NCBI GenBank assembly: GCA_009823395.1
Contig: CM020502.1
Span: 22,801,944 to 22,865,943 of the forward strand
Origin: Thamnaconus septentrionalis
Taxonomy: Eukaryota > Chordata > Actinopteri > Tetraodontiformes > Monacanthidae
DNA: 64,000 bases
Reading direction: 5' to 3'
Position numbers and translations under genes: made by a program. A model generated the notes under the pieces. That model ran no database searches, was not told the DNA's origin, and worked only from the letters and a program-made list of their open reading frames with translations. Each line of letters begins with the position of its first letter. The stretch's first letter is position 1. Of the stretch, positions 33,001 through 45,809 are shown piece after piece.

Positions 33001-34270
33001 TCTTCGTAAAAAAAAAACACAGCGACAAAACAAAACATAAAAAAACTCTCCCACTCCACCCCAAAGCCTTGCAGCGAGGGGCAGCGAAAAAACAAAACAA
33101 AAAACAAAACATAATCCCCGCTCCTCCGTCGACGGATGCGGAGGGGAAGAATGGAGCGTTATCACCCGCCCCTCCCTCCTGACACACTCCTGTGTTTTCT
33201 CCCAGCGTCCTCGGGGGGGTTTATCATCCCCGACATTGGTTCCATTATCCCCGAGCACACCGGGGGCCGTCCGCGGAGGGCCGGGGGAACGAGACGTCTT
33301 GTCAGGGTCGCAGAACAAAGAGGGAGCATGTCGAGGAGCGGATTAGACCGCGAGAGGAAGTCTGGGGGCTTTCGCGGGGGTTGGAGTGGTGGGGGAATGG
33401 GGGGTGAACGAGGTGGTGAAGAACGAGGGATTCCTCTCCCTTCCTCTCCTTCACGGCTGTGATGTTTAGTCCCCCCTTGGACGTGGCGGGGCCTTGGGAC
33501 TGCAGAAGTGTTATTTTTCCTTTTCATTTCGATTAGTTTTATTGCCGGGGACTGTTTTGATTTGTACGCCGCCAGAGGACGGCTGACATTGTGCAGAGGA
33601 AGAAGATGTACTGAACTCTAAAGAAAGAGTGAAAAGGGTTGGGTGGGTGGACGAGTGGGACTGGGTGAAAGAGTGCAGGGCCGTCACACCAGGGACTTTT
33701 TTTTTTTTGGTTTGAAAGTAATTTGAATGTTTCCCCTTTTCTTTGTGATCACCCTCAAACCCTGGTTTTTAATTTGCTCTTCGCTTGTTGTACAAACATA
33801 TTTGTCACCATTTTTCCAAAGCGAGCGAGGCTACAAAGGCTTGTCGTTTTCTGGGATTCTGGGTTCTGCCGAGTTCCGACCGCTGGTTGCCTTAACCTTT
33901 TGCCTGGCATCCTGTTTTTGGATTTAGAAAAATCCATTAAAAATAGTGTATTTTATTAAAAAAACAAAAATGCAGCCCTACGGAGGCAGAAGACATAATT
34001 TTTTTTGGGCTTATCAAACAAATCCATACATGTGCTTATTTATTGGTGGCAAAGGTTGAATCTTAACCCCCCCACACCTTCTCCAAACCCAAGAAAATAA
34101 CTCCACTTGAAGCAGCTGTAATGTGCCTCAGACTGCAGGGAGGGATGACGTCTGGAATGTAAAAACTCACCAACTTTAAAGTTCAGGCCACAACAAAGAA
34201 CGTTTTCAACTTTTTTTTTTACCCCTCCTTCCTATTTTTTTCCCCTCTAGATTTAATACCCTCCACATAA
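33001..34270. other. Unassigned stretch
   Basis: A-rich and G-rich low-complexity patches (33010-33120, 33360-33420) and ordinary sequence. No gene was recognised. Confidence 0.4.
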
Positions 34271-35130
34271 TTCCTCAGACTTTACGGCCGCGTGCCTCAC
34301 GCGCAGGTGATCATCCCATAATATATCCACAAAAGCTCCCCGGATCGGCTGCGCCGCGCACGTGGACGCTCTCGCCAGATCTCACACTTCATTACGCGTC
34401 CAGCCATCCCTGACTGGAGTAAATCGATGCCGGGTAATGGCCACCGCCCCCCGTTGCTCCGCCCCCCCCCCTTCTTTCATCCTTCCACTCTCCCCTCCCC
34501 CGCCAGCCACCGATATTTACCGCCCATTCCTCTTGCCCCTCCCCCTCCCTCTCCCCCTCACCTCTCCGCCGTGCATCATTACTCTTATCAGCCGCCGCGC
34601 GTCCGTTGCCATCGCTGACAGCTCGGCCCTCGCCGCCGTTGACAGCTAACACGGATAATAAGCTCGTTCCGCACGCGTCACTCTCGCCCTGCTTCCTATA
34701 ATTCAGCCTCTCCGGGGGATGGGCGCTATTAGCCGGCTGCGGATTGGCCGGAGTGTTTTAAAAAATTCCATTCCGTTGGAGGTGTCCTGTTTGTGACGGC
34801 TGCGATAGCTTCGGCCGCCCGAGCTAAATTGATGAGCAGGCTGCGAGCGGGGCGGTGGACGGGAGATGCGCCGCACAGGGAAAGTTTCCTGCGATTCTCC
34901 CAAGTTGCTTGGAAAATAATTTATGGTGGTTAATGGCCCACTGCGGGCCTGTTGCATGCAATTAAAGCAGTGATCCATTATGGCCAAGCAACAACGGAAT
35001 GGCCTGTCATGCTTGCTTTATTCGCATTCATGAGGCGGGCGAACATTTATTGCTGTTGTCGAATTATAATCTACAAACTGCGAGGAAAACTAATGCATTT
35101 TTAAATGTGATACTTTTCCCCCCTTTTTCT
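34271..35130. promoter_or_regulatory. Candidate conserved noncoding cluster
   Basis: The C-rich 34430-34560 is followed by complex blocks: CACGGATAATAAGCTCG, GCTATTAGCCGGCTGC, GAGCTAAATTGATGAGC, GGTTAATGGCCC and GCAATTAAAGCAGTGATCC (34660-34980). Confidence 0.4.
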
Positions 35131-35850
35131 GAGGACAATTTAGAGACGCAGCAGCACTGCTTCAGCTGCAAAAAAAGACACAAAGAAAAAACAAAATCCC
35201 GATAGACTGTTCTTTGGAAAATCAAAAACTTCTTCACTTACACGCTGCCTCGGCTCCCCGCCAGTAAATAATTGATAATTAGGCTTTAACAGGGATTTTT
35301 TTGCAAGTCGCGAGACTTTTGTGATAGGGCCTAAACAATGACGGCGGTTTGGAAAAGGAGGTTGCATGAAATATTCAAGAGATGTATGGCTGATGTTGAA
35401 GCTGCAGCTTTAGGAGGGAGGCAGCTCACTGTGAAGCGTTGGAGATCAAAGACCCCGAAAAACCTCCTCTGCAAGGTTTCGCACATTCAGGGTGCAGCAC
35501 AAAGACGGCGAGGAACAGGATCCCCCCCTCAGTGAGCGATCTGATATGTTGGCAAACCTGGAATTTAATTGCGTTCTTCACTTGCCTTTGCTGAGTGACG
35601 ATTACGCGGCTGGCATGCAGATTCGAGAGGGTTTTCACCTGCTCGGGTTATTTTTTTTTTTACCTCCCCAATCTAACAAGCTGTAAGAGTTGGCGTAAGA
35701 AAATGAGATTTATGCGGCGAGCCGTCTCAGTATCACTTGGTTTCCTGTGTCTTCCTGAAACCGATAGTGCCTTTGTGCATAAAAATCTCTCTCCGAGGCA
35801 AAGAAATGCTCTTCCTCTCCAAGATGAGGCAGAATGGGTTTGAGTTGTCA
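35131..35850. other. Unassigned stretch
   Basis: Mixed sequence. The segment 35255-35300 (CAGTAAATAATTGATAATTAGGC) looks regulatory. No gene was recognised. Confidence 0.35.
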
Positions 35851-35879
35851 GTTTGAGGTGACATTTAAAAAAGATACAC

Positions 35880-36290
35880 GACCTAAAACACCAATTTTTG
35901 ATCCGTCCTTAAATTAGACCAACTGTGCAACAAATATTATTAAAGGCTGCACATTATGCACTTTCCTGTGATGTCACAAAGGGAGCCCAATACCTCACTG
36001 GCACCTCCTTGAGGTTACTGATAACTGTCTAGAGAAGGTGTTGGCTTTACAGTGCTGTAAAACATGTCAAATGGTTCAGCAAAGAATCCACTCTAGCAGG
36101 AAGCTGCAGGATTTTCTGAAGGTGGCTCTAAACAGAGGGCTAAATATACTTTTCTAAAGGGCTTTAAAAAGCTTTTTTTGGGGCATTGAACAAAATATGT
36201 CACTACAGTAGAGTCTGAAGGTGGGTATAAAATGGGACCTAATAATTCGGTGTGGTGTTTATCTCTAGTCCAAACCACAATGACAATAAG
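35880..36290. repeat. Interspersed repeat copy (GTGATGTCACAAAGGG family)
   Basis: It carries CTGTGATGTCACAAAGGG at 35966-35983. Its reverse complement near 36090-36190 contains GCCCCAAAAA followed by an A/G-rich stretch similar to 22067-22105. No terminal repeats or coding capacity were identified. Confidence 0.45.
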
Positions 36291-36300
36291 CAGTGAAGGA

Positions 36301-38880
36301 TTCCCTCACCTTGTAACAACTGCTTCAGAAATGTTCAACTGTTGCCGACACCAAAAGTAAGCCATCCTTACTAAGAAATAAATTAATTTTGCTTTTCCCG
36401 AAAGTTTGTTGCCAAAAAGCAGCCAGAGAGGCAGTCACCGCCACTCAAGTGAACACATTTAAAAGGCTCTGCGACGCTAGTTCGTACAAGTCTGTCTACC
36501 GTTTGATGCAGAGCAGGTGTTTTGTGTGTTTATGTGTGTGTTTGTGTGTTTAAGTGCCATAAACAAGACCATTAGAGTGCCGCAATTGAACCCAAAACCT
36601 CCAGAGTGCCCCATAAAAGTGAGAAGCGCTCCCCGAGAAGCACGTAACAACCGACTGGTCTGTGTTGGGAATAGACTTGCACTAAAATAAATAAATGAAC
36701 AATAATAATAATAATAATCATGTGATAGCATGCATTGCACAGTCAGATTTCCCACAGCGGCATCTGTGTAAATTGAAATTTCAGAAAAATTTGCCAACAT
36801 ATTTGTTTTCTCCCTCGACGGGCACAATTGGAACCATCTGCTCGCAGCGCTTGCGGCTAATGCGAGCGACGCTGGTCTGAGTGTTTCTTTAACCAGCCAC
36901 CAGAAGTAGCCAAGTCTATTAAATGTTTCCAGCCTGGATCTGCTCCTGAGGGGTTATCAGTTGGGTTGGGAATCATCTTTAAAAAGTTGTCTATAACGCC
37001 CTCTATCAGCCCACCGTGCTGTGAGCCACACTCGTGTGTTATCTCAGCCGCCGCCTGCCTATCAGCCGCGACTTTATAGGACGATGCGATCGCCGTTGTG
37101 GATGTACTGCACAAGATGACGACTCCAAGTTCACGCTCGACTGCAATTACATGCCGGGGAAAAGTGACAAGAAACTCCTGGAGGCAGACCTGTGTCAACT
37201 CCGCCCTGTGTATGTTTGGCCCTGAGCCGATGGCAGACGCGCCAATATTGAGGACATGTTTACATTCGGGTCGCTCGTCTCCACGCCAAAGACCATTTAC
37301 TTCGATTTCCGATCGACCAGGTGCCTTTTAGTGCTAAATCGGAGGCGCCCTCAGCCATTACGAGCAGAAATGTTCGTGTTTATCCGCTCAAACCAGAGCA
37401 GAGGAGCCTAATCGCAAGTTGTCAGCGGCGTGCGGGTGATCCTGCCTCTGCAACTAGAGCACTTTAGAACATCCGATATGTGATCGTAACACTCAGGATT
37501 GATGTTACAAAGCAAGGGAGGGAAACGGGGCCGGCGGTAGTATGCGGTATTTTCACTATTTATCTGAAATTCCCTGTCAGCGAAGGAAGGAGGAAAAAAA
37601 ACAACCTCTTTCTCTCAAAGTCTCTCCCCGGAGAAAAATAAAAAATCCGTCGAAAGAATTAAAAGCTGTCATCCGCCTTGTCAAATGTGAGTTGAGTAAC
37701 GGCGGCGAGATGCGGTGGTGGTGGTGGGGAGTGAATCTTGAGCGCGAGAAGTTACGCCGCTGCCGTCGTCGGCGCAGGATGACGGCAATCAGCCGCGTGG
37801 ATGAGAGAGAGGCGAAGGGCGGAGCCGAGCGCTGCGGCACCCGCTCTCCCCATTAAGGCGGGAGGAGATGGCGCTCCTGTGGGGAGGCGGGGTCAGTCGG
37901 GTCGTGTTGGGGTGGGGCTGGGTAGGTGGGGGCGGGTGAAGAATGTGCCTCGGCATCTGTGCACCCCCGCCGTGCTGTCGCCCTCTCGGCTTTCGTCTTC
38001 ATTTGCGCCGAGGTGGAGGCAGCGCTGAAGTCGGAGACAGCAGGAGGTGGCGGTTGGGGGGAGGAGGCGGAGGAGGGAAGAGCATCTCCGTCTCCATCAG
38101 TTCCCTCCCCCCTCCATGCCTCCGGCCGTCACCCCATCCCCGACTCCGCCCCGCCCTCCCCCCCGGTTACAACTTTTCTTTGGGGGCTTCTTATAAACCG
38201 ACCATCTATCTCCATTATGCCCCCGAAATTGCTATTTGTCGCTTTGCGGGGAAGAAATAATCAATATGTCTTGTGGGGGCAGCGAGCGCATTAGAGGAAG
38301 CAAATTGATGTCTCTCGCCCCAGCGCTCCTCACCCTGCCACACTGCGCCACGGCTAATGGGAAGCCTTGCCGGCTGGCAGACAGGGAAGCCTGCGTGCGT
38401 GCGTGTGTGTGTGCACATGAGTGAATGAATGAGCGAGTGGTCAGGCAAACGGGAATTTGTAAATGCAAAGTGAATGCCGGTGTTTGGCTCTGCGCTTGTG
38501 CGCTTTATGTCTGTGCGTATTTCTGTGTGTGTGTGTGTGTCCTGTCTGTTTGTGTGTGTCCAGTGCCGACCGAGCCTTATCTCTCTCAGCCATCCGGCTG
38601 TGGGTCTTGGGGCTGTCAGAGGCAGATAGCCCTGTCACTACGGCACCATCCCCAGTTCCTGCGCCAGCCTTGAAGGCTTCCTATAACCGACTGACACGTC
38701 CAGAAAATCCCCACCTGATAAGTGCATCTCTTGGCGGACGTGACCGGCCCGCTGGTCCGTCTCCTCTCCTCCTGCCTTCGCTATCGCTCCCCCTTCGCCG
38801 CACAAACAAAGTCCTTTCCCCTCCGTTTTCTTTTCCTTTTCCTTTTTTGTTAAATGAAACTGGAGCAAATTTTTAAATCT
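36301..38880. other. Mixed noncoding with some regulatory-like blocks
   Basis: A (TAA)n run at 36701-36717 comes first. Complex segments are near 36840-36870 (GCGGCTAATGCGAGC), 37060-37100, and 38200-38300. GC-rich low-stop-density DNA at 37700-38160 and TG-rich runs near 38400 and 38520-38560 produce spurious open frames. Confidence 0.35.
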
Positions 38881-39289
38881 GGGGTTGTGCTCCAAACACG
38901 GTCTTTAGCCTGTCGCAGTTACCACTTATATATCTGTAAAAAATGTTTAAAAAGCCATTATTCTGCTTTTTGATTTGGAATTACTGCTGTGCCATTATTC
39001 TTCATACACAAGAATCAATGGCTGTTATGAATAGTTTGCAATTGTGGAATCGATTTGCAGTGAATTTTTCAAGGTGCTTCTCTACTGAGGATTTATCTTA
39101 AAAAGGTTCCGTTATCTTTATTTTTCATCCCAGACTCCAGTGGAGCAGCATCACATGACTGTTTGGTGCACAAAAAATAGAAAATAAAGATGACCCAAAA
39201 AGAACCTCCAGGAAAAGCTTGGTACTCATCGTCCTTCTAAAGCCGGTGAGTTTTTGGACTTTCAACACGTTACAGGACATGAGACTGAA

Positions 39290-39620
39290 AGTCATCAGTT
39301 TCCTTTGTGGCATCACAAAGGGCCAGTTTCCAAAACTTCACACGTGAGTTCAGTGAAACCAAGCAAAATTGGAGAATTCTACGAAGGATAGTCGAATGTT
39401 GTATACAAAGGATGCAGCCCTCTTTGTGACATCACAAAGGGCTGATTTCTCACACTGCATGTCTGGATAAAAACTGGAGCTAGCAAAGCAAGTAAAGGAC
39501 GGACTTTGCAGCCTCCTTAGGAGGTCGCTGAGCTGACAGAGATACATACTATTGTTAGAAAATGTTGGCAAAGTGAAATTATAAATAACAACGGACCTTG
39601 AAAATGTAACTTCTCCTTTG
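39290..39620. repeat. Interspersed repeat copies (two GGCATCACAAAGGG-type cores)
   Basis: Two cores lie 120 bases apart in the same orientation: TTTGTGGCATCACAAAGGGC at 39304-39323 and TTTGTGACATCACAAAGGGC at 39423-39442. The segment after the second is similar to the intron 3 copy. It may be a tandem or nested pair. Confidence 0.5.
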
Positions 39621-39720
39621 GCTTCATGATACCCAATACAGAGGCGGAGTTGTGTCAAATTCTTTCCAGTCACGTCAGGAAATAATCATCTTTTTTCCAG
39701 CCGAAACTTCATCCCTCTCG

Positions 39721-41100
39721 ACATATCGAGTCGTTTTTTTTTCCGAGTTTGTCAGAAAGATAAGATGACAAAAAGTCAAACAGCGACGGAGGTGCGCGGC
39801 AAAATGCAAAATGAAAAATGCGGGGAAAAAAATAAACATAGCGGTGACACCGCTGTCAGCGCATCACCGAATAAGAAAATGAATATGTAAATAGTGTGAC
39901 TGACGCCCCGCTACCCCCTCCCTCAAAAGTCGGGGGAATAAATTCATCTTCCCGTCAACTCGATCCGGCAAACAAAACACGGGCACCGAAATCAATCTGC
40001 GGCTGTGTCATTGGAGTGCTCAGATGGCCGCGTGTCTCATCTCGGGGCGAGGGGGTCGGGGAGGGGGCCTTCGCCGCAGGATTCTCGATTATCCATTTAT
40101 TCGCTGCAGAGGGCATTAGGGGGGCCTGTCAATCCTCATTTGGCCCGGCTGCACTCGCACCAAAACTAAGATCCGTGACCGCACACACATTGTGTCGCCG
40201 GCGTCCCCTTTTCCAGTGCGGAAACACACGGGAGAAGCCTCGATCTCTTCTGCATCTTTCTTTTTTCTTTTTTTTTTGGTTACGCCACTCTTTGGGCTCC
40301 TTCATGCGAAAACCGTTGCGACTTTCCCTCCACGGCGTTTAAACCCGGAGAAATGTATTCACAGCTGATTAAGAGATTTGGTGGGATCAGTCGGGTTTTA
40401 TTCCCCTTTTTTTGTCATGCGAATCCAACAAAACCGTCAAATCCAGCCTGACAATAGATTTGAGCTCAACCCCCCACTCCATCCCCTTCTGAAAAAATTA
40501 TTCGCCTAGAAGATGGAAATCTATAACACTGGGTGTTAAACACGCCATCTTACATCTGGAAGTATAAATCAAATTTAGAATTTAGTTTGTATTGGACAAA
40601 ACCACCCAATTGGGAAGAATTTAAATGTTCTGTTGTCCAGGTACAAATTTACCCAAATTTTCCAAAAGCGAGGTCACGCTAATTGACGTCTTATTGCACG
40701 TTTCCATGTTGAAGGTCTGAAAAAAACACACTGATTGGTGAAGTCACTATTTAAGTTCCCTGGGATGTAGTTTGTGGAGGAAATTCACAAATGTGGACTT
40801 CCTCTCCAACCCTGTCACCTTCCTCTGGTGACTTCCTGTTTGAAGTTGCTTCATTAGAAGGCTTAACAGGTCTTTTCAAAAAAAAATTTCCAAAGCATTG
40901 ATCTTTACTGGTCATATCAGGGAATGCAAAAACAGGAAAACAAGGTTCAAGAATTCCTCCAATTCAAAAGAACTATATTCCGTTCAAGTTGGTTGGGCAA
41001 TAACCAAAAGCGAAGGGAACAAACGGTAGTGAAAAAGCCTGGGTGGTGAAAATCTGAAAGGTCGAAACTATAGGTGGCAGACAAACAGCTGGAAAAGCTT
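39721..41100. other. Mixed noncoding
   Basis: 39840-40170 has enhancer-like texture (GCATCACCGAATAAG, GAAATCAATCTGCGG, GAGGGCATTAGG). 40400-41050 is ordinary AT-rich sequence with nothing recognised. Confidence 0.35.
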
Positions 41101-41740
41101 CACTAACGTTTGCGGGGTGGGGGGGAGGGGGCTCACAAGTCGACCTCTGTGTCGCCGGAAAACAACAACAACGGCGTTGCGGAAACTAATTCCGCCACGG
41201 GCCGCACGTGACAAACATGACAAGCACAGCCAAAGGCGCAGGTTAATTCTCCGGCTTTGATGGATGCCGAGCGGAGGCTGCCGGCGGCCCGCGAAGCCGC
41301 GGCAATTAGAAAGAGCGCCCCGGCGTGTGTTGCGAGAGTCGGCCGCTGCCACGCACCGCTGGGCATAAATGAGTCCCCGGCAGAAACGCAGGCAGGGCTT
41401 TAACACGACGCCGCAGACACGCCTCAGACTCCCCATTGTGCCCCCTTTCCCCGCTAATCCATTTCCACCCTAACAAGCTGCTGCCTCGGAAAAAGCCAGC
41501 CAGCCAGCCATCCAGCCACGAGCCCCGGCCACCGTCTGCTGAGCTTGGTTCGGCTCCAGGACTCCGACCGACTCGCAGCAGCCATTTTGAGCTCCTCTCT
41601 GGCAAACACTCGAGCCGCTAAAAGCTGCCGTATCGCTTTAGGCGCCGCGTCTGCCCTCGTTTGAATGCGCTCGCTGGCTGCGGATGACTGTGGGAGATGG
41701 GGATGGTGTTGGGGGGTGATTACGCCGCTATACAGTGGTG
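41101..41740. promoter_or_regulatory. Candidate conserved noncoding, CpG-rich
   Basis: GGAAACTAATTCCGCC, CAGGTTAATTCTCC and GCGGCAATTAGAAAG occur within 41180-41310 in CpG-rich sequence. A CAGCC tandem lies at 41496-41518. Confidence 0.33.
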
Positions 41741-42301
41741 AAACAACAGAAAATCTGTAGAGACCCCTGCTTGAATTAAATAGATTTTTTCTTTTTCTTT
41801 CTTTATTTTTTATCTAGAAATGAATGTTCAAGATTAACATTGATTAGAAGGGAAATGAGAAGAGAACTGCTATCTGGTTTTGAGATTCTTGAATCTGGTA
41901 GAGAAAATTGTGGCCACACTAGGAAAAAAAAACATTTTTCATCTCGCGGCCAAGGGCGATTTTTTCAACGGCCGTACCAAGAGCTGCTTTTTTTTTTTTT
42001 TTTTGGAACAGGAGCAAAATCGATGTTACACTCGCAAATGATTGTTTTCCTGCAGACAGGTGGGATTTTTGAGGATTGGAAAATGACAAACAAGGTGAGA
42101 GCTGTGTTTGTCTGAATGGTCAAGCTACCGGTAGCTCGATTTTAGGTTTTCTTCAGCAACAATCTGGTAGCAAAATCAAACTGTCCTGAAGAAACAACTG
42201 TCATTCTTTTTCTTTCTGAAGAAAATATTACTTTTGACCTTAATATCAATGCGGAAAAGAGGGGGAGAAAAAATATGAGCAAAATGCAAGTACTGCAAAC
42301 T

Positions 42302-42350
42302 GGGCTAGCTCGTGAACAGTGGCTAGCTCGCTAACAGTGGCTAGCTGTCT
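42302..42350 (+). repeat. 18-base minisatellite, about 2.5 units
   Basis: GCTAGCTCGTGAACAGTG is followed by GCTAGCTCGCTAACAGTG and a partial GCTAGCTGTC. Confidence 0.85.
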
Positions 42351-43126
42351 CCTACGATTGGCTACCTGATTGCAACATTCAACATCTGATTGAACATTCT
42401 ACTGTCTGACGGAGGATCCGACATGTCTGGCAGCACGTCTCTCCTTCTCTGCGCAGATGTGCATTTCAGGGCCAACGCGGATGCAGAACGGAGAAAAGAA
42501 ATGATGAACAAGATGAGAAACTGCAGACAACAATAGCGCGCCGCCGTCACACCGGAACACAGAGCCAGAACTTGAAAGCTCCTGCCGTTCGCCTCCCTCC
42601 TCGGCGGAATGCTGATTACTTCTGTAACCTCCAGACATTCATACTCGGCGCTGGAGCACAGCGGAATGCATTTCTTTTTTCCGCCAATGGAGGTACAAAC
42701 AGAAAGCCTCAGTTCTGTGCTAATAAAGCAGCTGAGACGCCTCAGTGAAAAAAAAAAGTGAAAGAAAATTCAAAACTGCTTTTTTTCTCTCTTGAGCCAA
42801 AAAAGTTGTGGGTGCACTTTAACCGGTGCTATTTATTGCGCTCGGAGAAACGCCGCCCAAGGTGGAGAGAGCTGACAAGTAAATAGTAATAGTAGAATTA
42901 ACAGGAGCTTCCAAAAACACCCTTCTGTGTGTGTGTGTGTGTGTGCTTTAAATAACAGCTGTTCTCAAACTTCAGAAGGATGAAGGGAAAGAGGGAACCT
43001 TGGCACTTCATTTTAAAAAATAATAAAATAAAACTAAAAACAACAAACCTTTTGAGTCCTAGTTTTTTAGAAGATGTTGCTTAAAAAATTAAAAAATGTC
43101 CCCTGCTTAGTGCAATTAGCTATGTA

Positions 43127-43180
43127 CATATATATATATATATGTTTATATATTTATATATATATATATATATATATATG
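43127..43180. repeat. Imperfect (TA)n tract
   Basis: A TA array interrupted by TTTA units near 43144-43156. Confidence 0.93.
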
Positions 43181-43460
43181 AAAAGACGAAATGGGGTTGT
43201 GGTTTCAGAGGCGGGTTTGAGGAGATAGGATCCGTCATAATGAAGCAAATGTGCTGTCAGCCTCGTAAAGCGTCCAAGAAATGTTCCAGATCGGTGACGT
43301 TTTTGTTTTTTAGTGCGTGTTATTACTTCAAAATAAACTCAGCACTCCATATAAACAAACCATGCATCAGATGTTTTTCTGTTTATTTCAGGCTTGACTG
43401 ACAAAATAAACGGAAAAGTGTATCATTTTGCAACTGAACCTCTAATGGACAGCAGTTGGC

Positions 43461-45040
43461 TGCGTTCGCAAACTTCATTTTTAATAGTGTTTACTGCCAT
43501 GTCTGGGTTTTTCATGCTCCGAACCCGTTGCATCTTCTATATTCATGCACCCCTTTTGCCCCTCTGATGTTTGCACCGAGAGGATCGCGGGATCGCTGCG
43601 CTGTCATGTTGGCTTCCAGTTTTTGTGTTTATTTATTTATTTTTTGTGAAAACCAAATTCACGCTCCACTGCTGAAAATGCAGAGCTGAGAGCGAGTTTT
43701 AGCATTCTGCAGGAGTGACAAGCCGTTTCCAGCACCAGATCAGAAAATGGAAGTGAGCTCTCTAAAAAACAAAAAACAAACAAACAAAACTCCGCCATTT
43801 CCTTTGTTCCGGCCTGATTTATCTGCACAGTTCTGACATCTGTCTGCACGGGTTTTCCTGAATTCAGTAGAGGGTTTTTACCAGGAGAGGTGCAACTCGC
43901 AGTAGCGTCACACTCTGGCTAACCGGATTTCCGGAAGTCAGTCATGTGACTTCGGGCCCTTTGTGTGTCGTTGCTGGCACAAACATGAAACGCGTACGGA
44001 AGAAAACTTCAGACAGACAGCGCAAGCCGCAGCACATCAATAAGCCCTCGGATGGAGGGGTGGGGGGGGTATTATTGGTTTATTTCTGAAAAAAACACAC
44101 GAGACGGGAGGCGGTTGTTTGCTCCGCCACGCCGGTCGTGCAAAATCCACGGCGGCGCCTCTTCCGGCACGTCCCACCAAGCGAGCGCAAATATTAGCGC
44201 CGTGTCGGTCGGGAGGCAATCTGGCTGCCGCCGCGCCGCCGCACTCCACGTTGTCGTGTTTTGCTTGCTTTGTTTTGTTTTGTTTTGTTTTGTTTTTTTT
44301 CTCGCCAAACGGAAGCGGCGGTAAACAGTCGCGGTAACGAGCAGCGGGTTCAGCGGCTTCCTCGCCGCGACGATGCCATTGTTCCTCGTGCCGTTGCAGC
44401 TGAATGTCATTTTGTTTTGTTTTTTTTGCTCTGTGAGGGAGCGGCAGCGTGAAGGGTGGCACGTGGGAGTAATCCCATTACTCCCGCCAGACTGATGGCG
44501 TCCCCCCCCCTTGCGGTTTTCCGACCCCTGCAATCTGTCTGCTTTCTAGTTACTTTTGGTTTTGTTTTTTTTGAGTGCAAATTAGAGCCGCCTCAGTTTC
44601 CATCCTGAGGAGGGAGAAGAAGAGGCAGCGATGTGATTGGATTAGACGAGGCCACGCCTCTTCCACAGTCCGATTGAAAATACCGCATCGCTTCGTTCTG
44701 AGATGGAGGCGACCCTATCGTCTCCTGCGGCTAAGATTTAAAATGTTTCAAATGTGCGACTCGACTTGAAGCACATTAACGGCTGCAACTGATGGCAGCA
44801 ATAATCTCGACAGTTCGGTCAAGACTGCGGCGCTATTAAACTTTTATTCCGCTGCGGCACAGTCGGCGGGCTGTTGATTTCTTTTGAAGCATTTTGGGAG
44901 TAAACAGGATTTTTTTTTATGCATGCTCAAGACATAAGAGCTGTATTAAGGTTTTCTTGTAATACGCATAATAATAATAATATCTGTGGCAGCAATGTCT
45001 TCCAGTCAAAAATATCACTTTAGCCTGTAAGATAAGAAAA
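43461..45040. other. Unassigned stretch
   Basis: It contains a (TTTTG)n run at about 44268-44295, CpG-rich 44100-44240 and ordinary sequence. 44790-44880 has enhancer-like texture. No gene was recognised. Confidence 0.35.
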
Positions 45041-45049
45041 TTCAATCTA

Positions 45050-45340
45050 ACTGTTTTTGTTTCCTCCACTTTTTGGAATGTCTGCCCGAAAACCAAGCAG
45101 TTTTGGAATTCTGCCCTGTGTGATGTCACAAAGGGCACTCAGGGCCCCTTTCTTGCTGCCTTGTTTCGGTCCCTTTCCAAACACGTGCAGGCTACATTAT
45201 GTTTTAACAGGAAGCCAAACGTTTTTGTGCGGCAGGCTGTGAACACAGGGTTAAGTAGGCCTGGTAGCTCTGGTTGCTAAAACTTTCTGGGACAAATCAA
45301 TCATGTGATGCAGCTCTGCTGGAGCCCAAGATGGGAAAAC
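45050..45340. repeat. Interspersed repeat copy (TGATGTCACAAAGGGC family)
   Basis: The core TGTGATGTCACAAAGGGC is at 45118-45135 within sequence that differs in texture from its flanks. Boundaries are unknown. Confidence 0.4.
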
Positions 45341-45773
45341 AAAGCTCATATCAACCCTGTGCGATGGTTTTCCTGCTGTTGCTGCGGCGTGGGTGGTTGA
45401 CACACACTACGGTCGAGACACCGACGCTCCTCAGGGCCGAGGTCGTTCCCAATCATATTGATTACAAATAGACCACGGATCAGTGGGAGTGATCGTTGCA
45501 TCTTCTAAAAGAGACAGTAGCAAAAGAAAAAGCTTCTTCCAAAGGCTTCCTACTCGTATAGCTGAATAGACTGAATGAAGGTACCAGTGGAAGTATGACT
45601 GACACACACACCCACACACACAAACCACAAACACCTGTCTCACCCCCCCCCACTGCCCAGCCACCCCCCTCCCACGCTGAACGGATGACTTTCTCTCGGT
45701 TATAATGTGAAGCCTCTATCTTAGGCGGCAGCGCTGACGTCTATTAGATCTATAAATCATGTTGGGCGAGGGG

Positions 45774-45776
<3 letters not shown>

Positions 45777-45808
<32 letters not shown>
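45777..45808 (+). repeat. (GT)n microsatellite
   Basis: A pure GT run of about 32 bases. C-rich sequence follows at 45852-45890. Confidence 0.96.

Positions 45809-45809
<1 letters not shown>

Larger units (their letters stand above)
41741..43460. other. Unassigned stretch
   Basis: AT-rich sequence with poly-T (41987-42004), a TG run (42926-42945) and no recognised gene. A 39-base splice-bounded segment at 42056-42094 is discussed among the findings. Confidence 0.35.

Noticed and set aside
36200..36310. Donor-like ACAAG|GTGAGG on the minus strand
   Set aside because: It lies beside an interspersed repeat copy with no credible acceptor.
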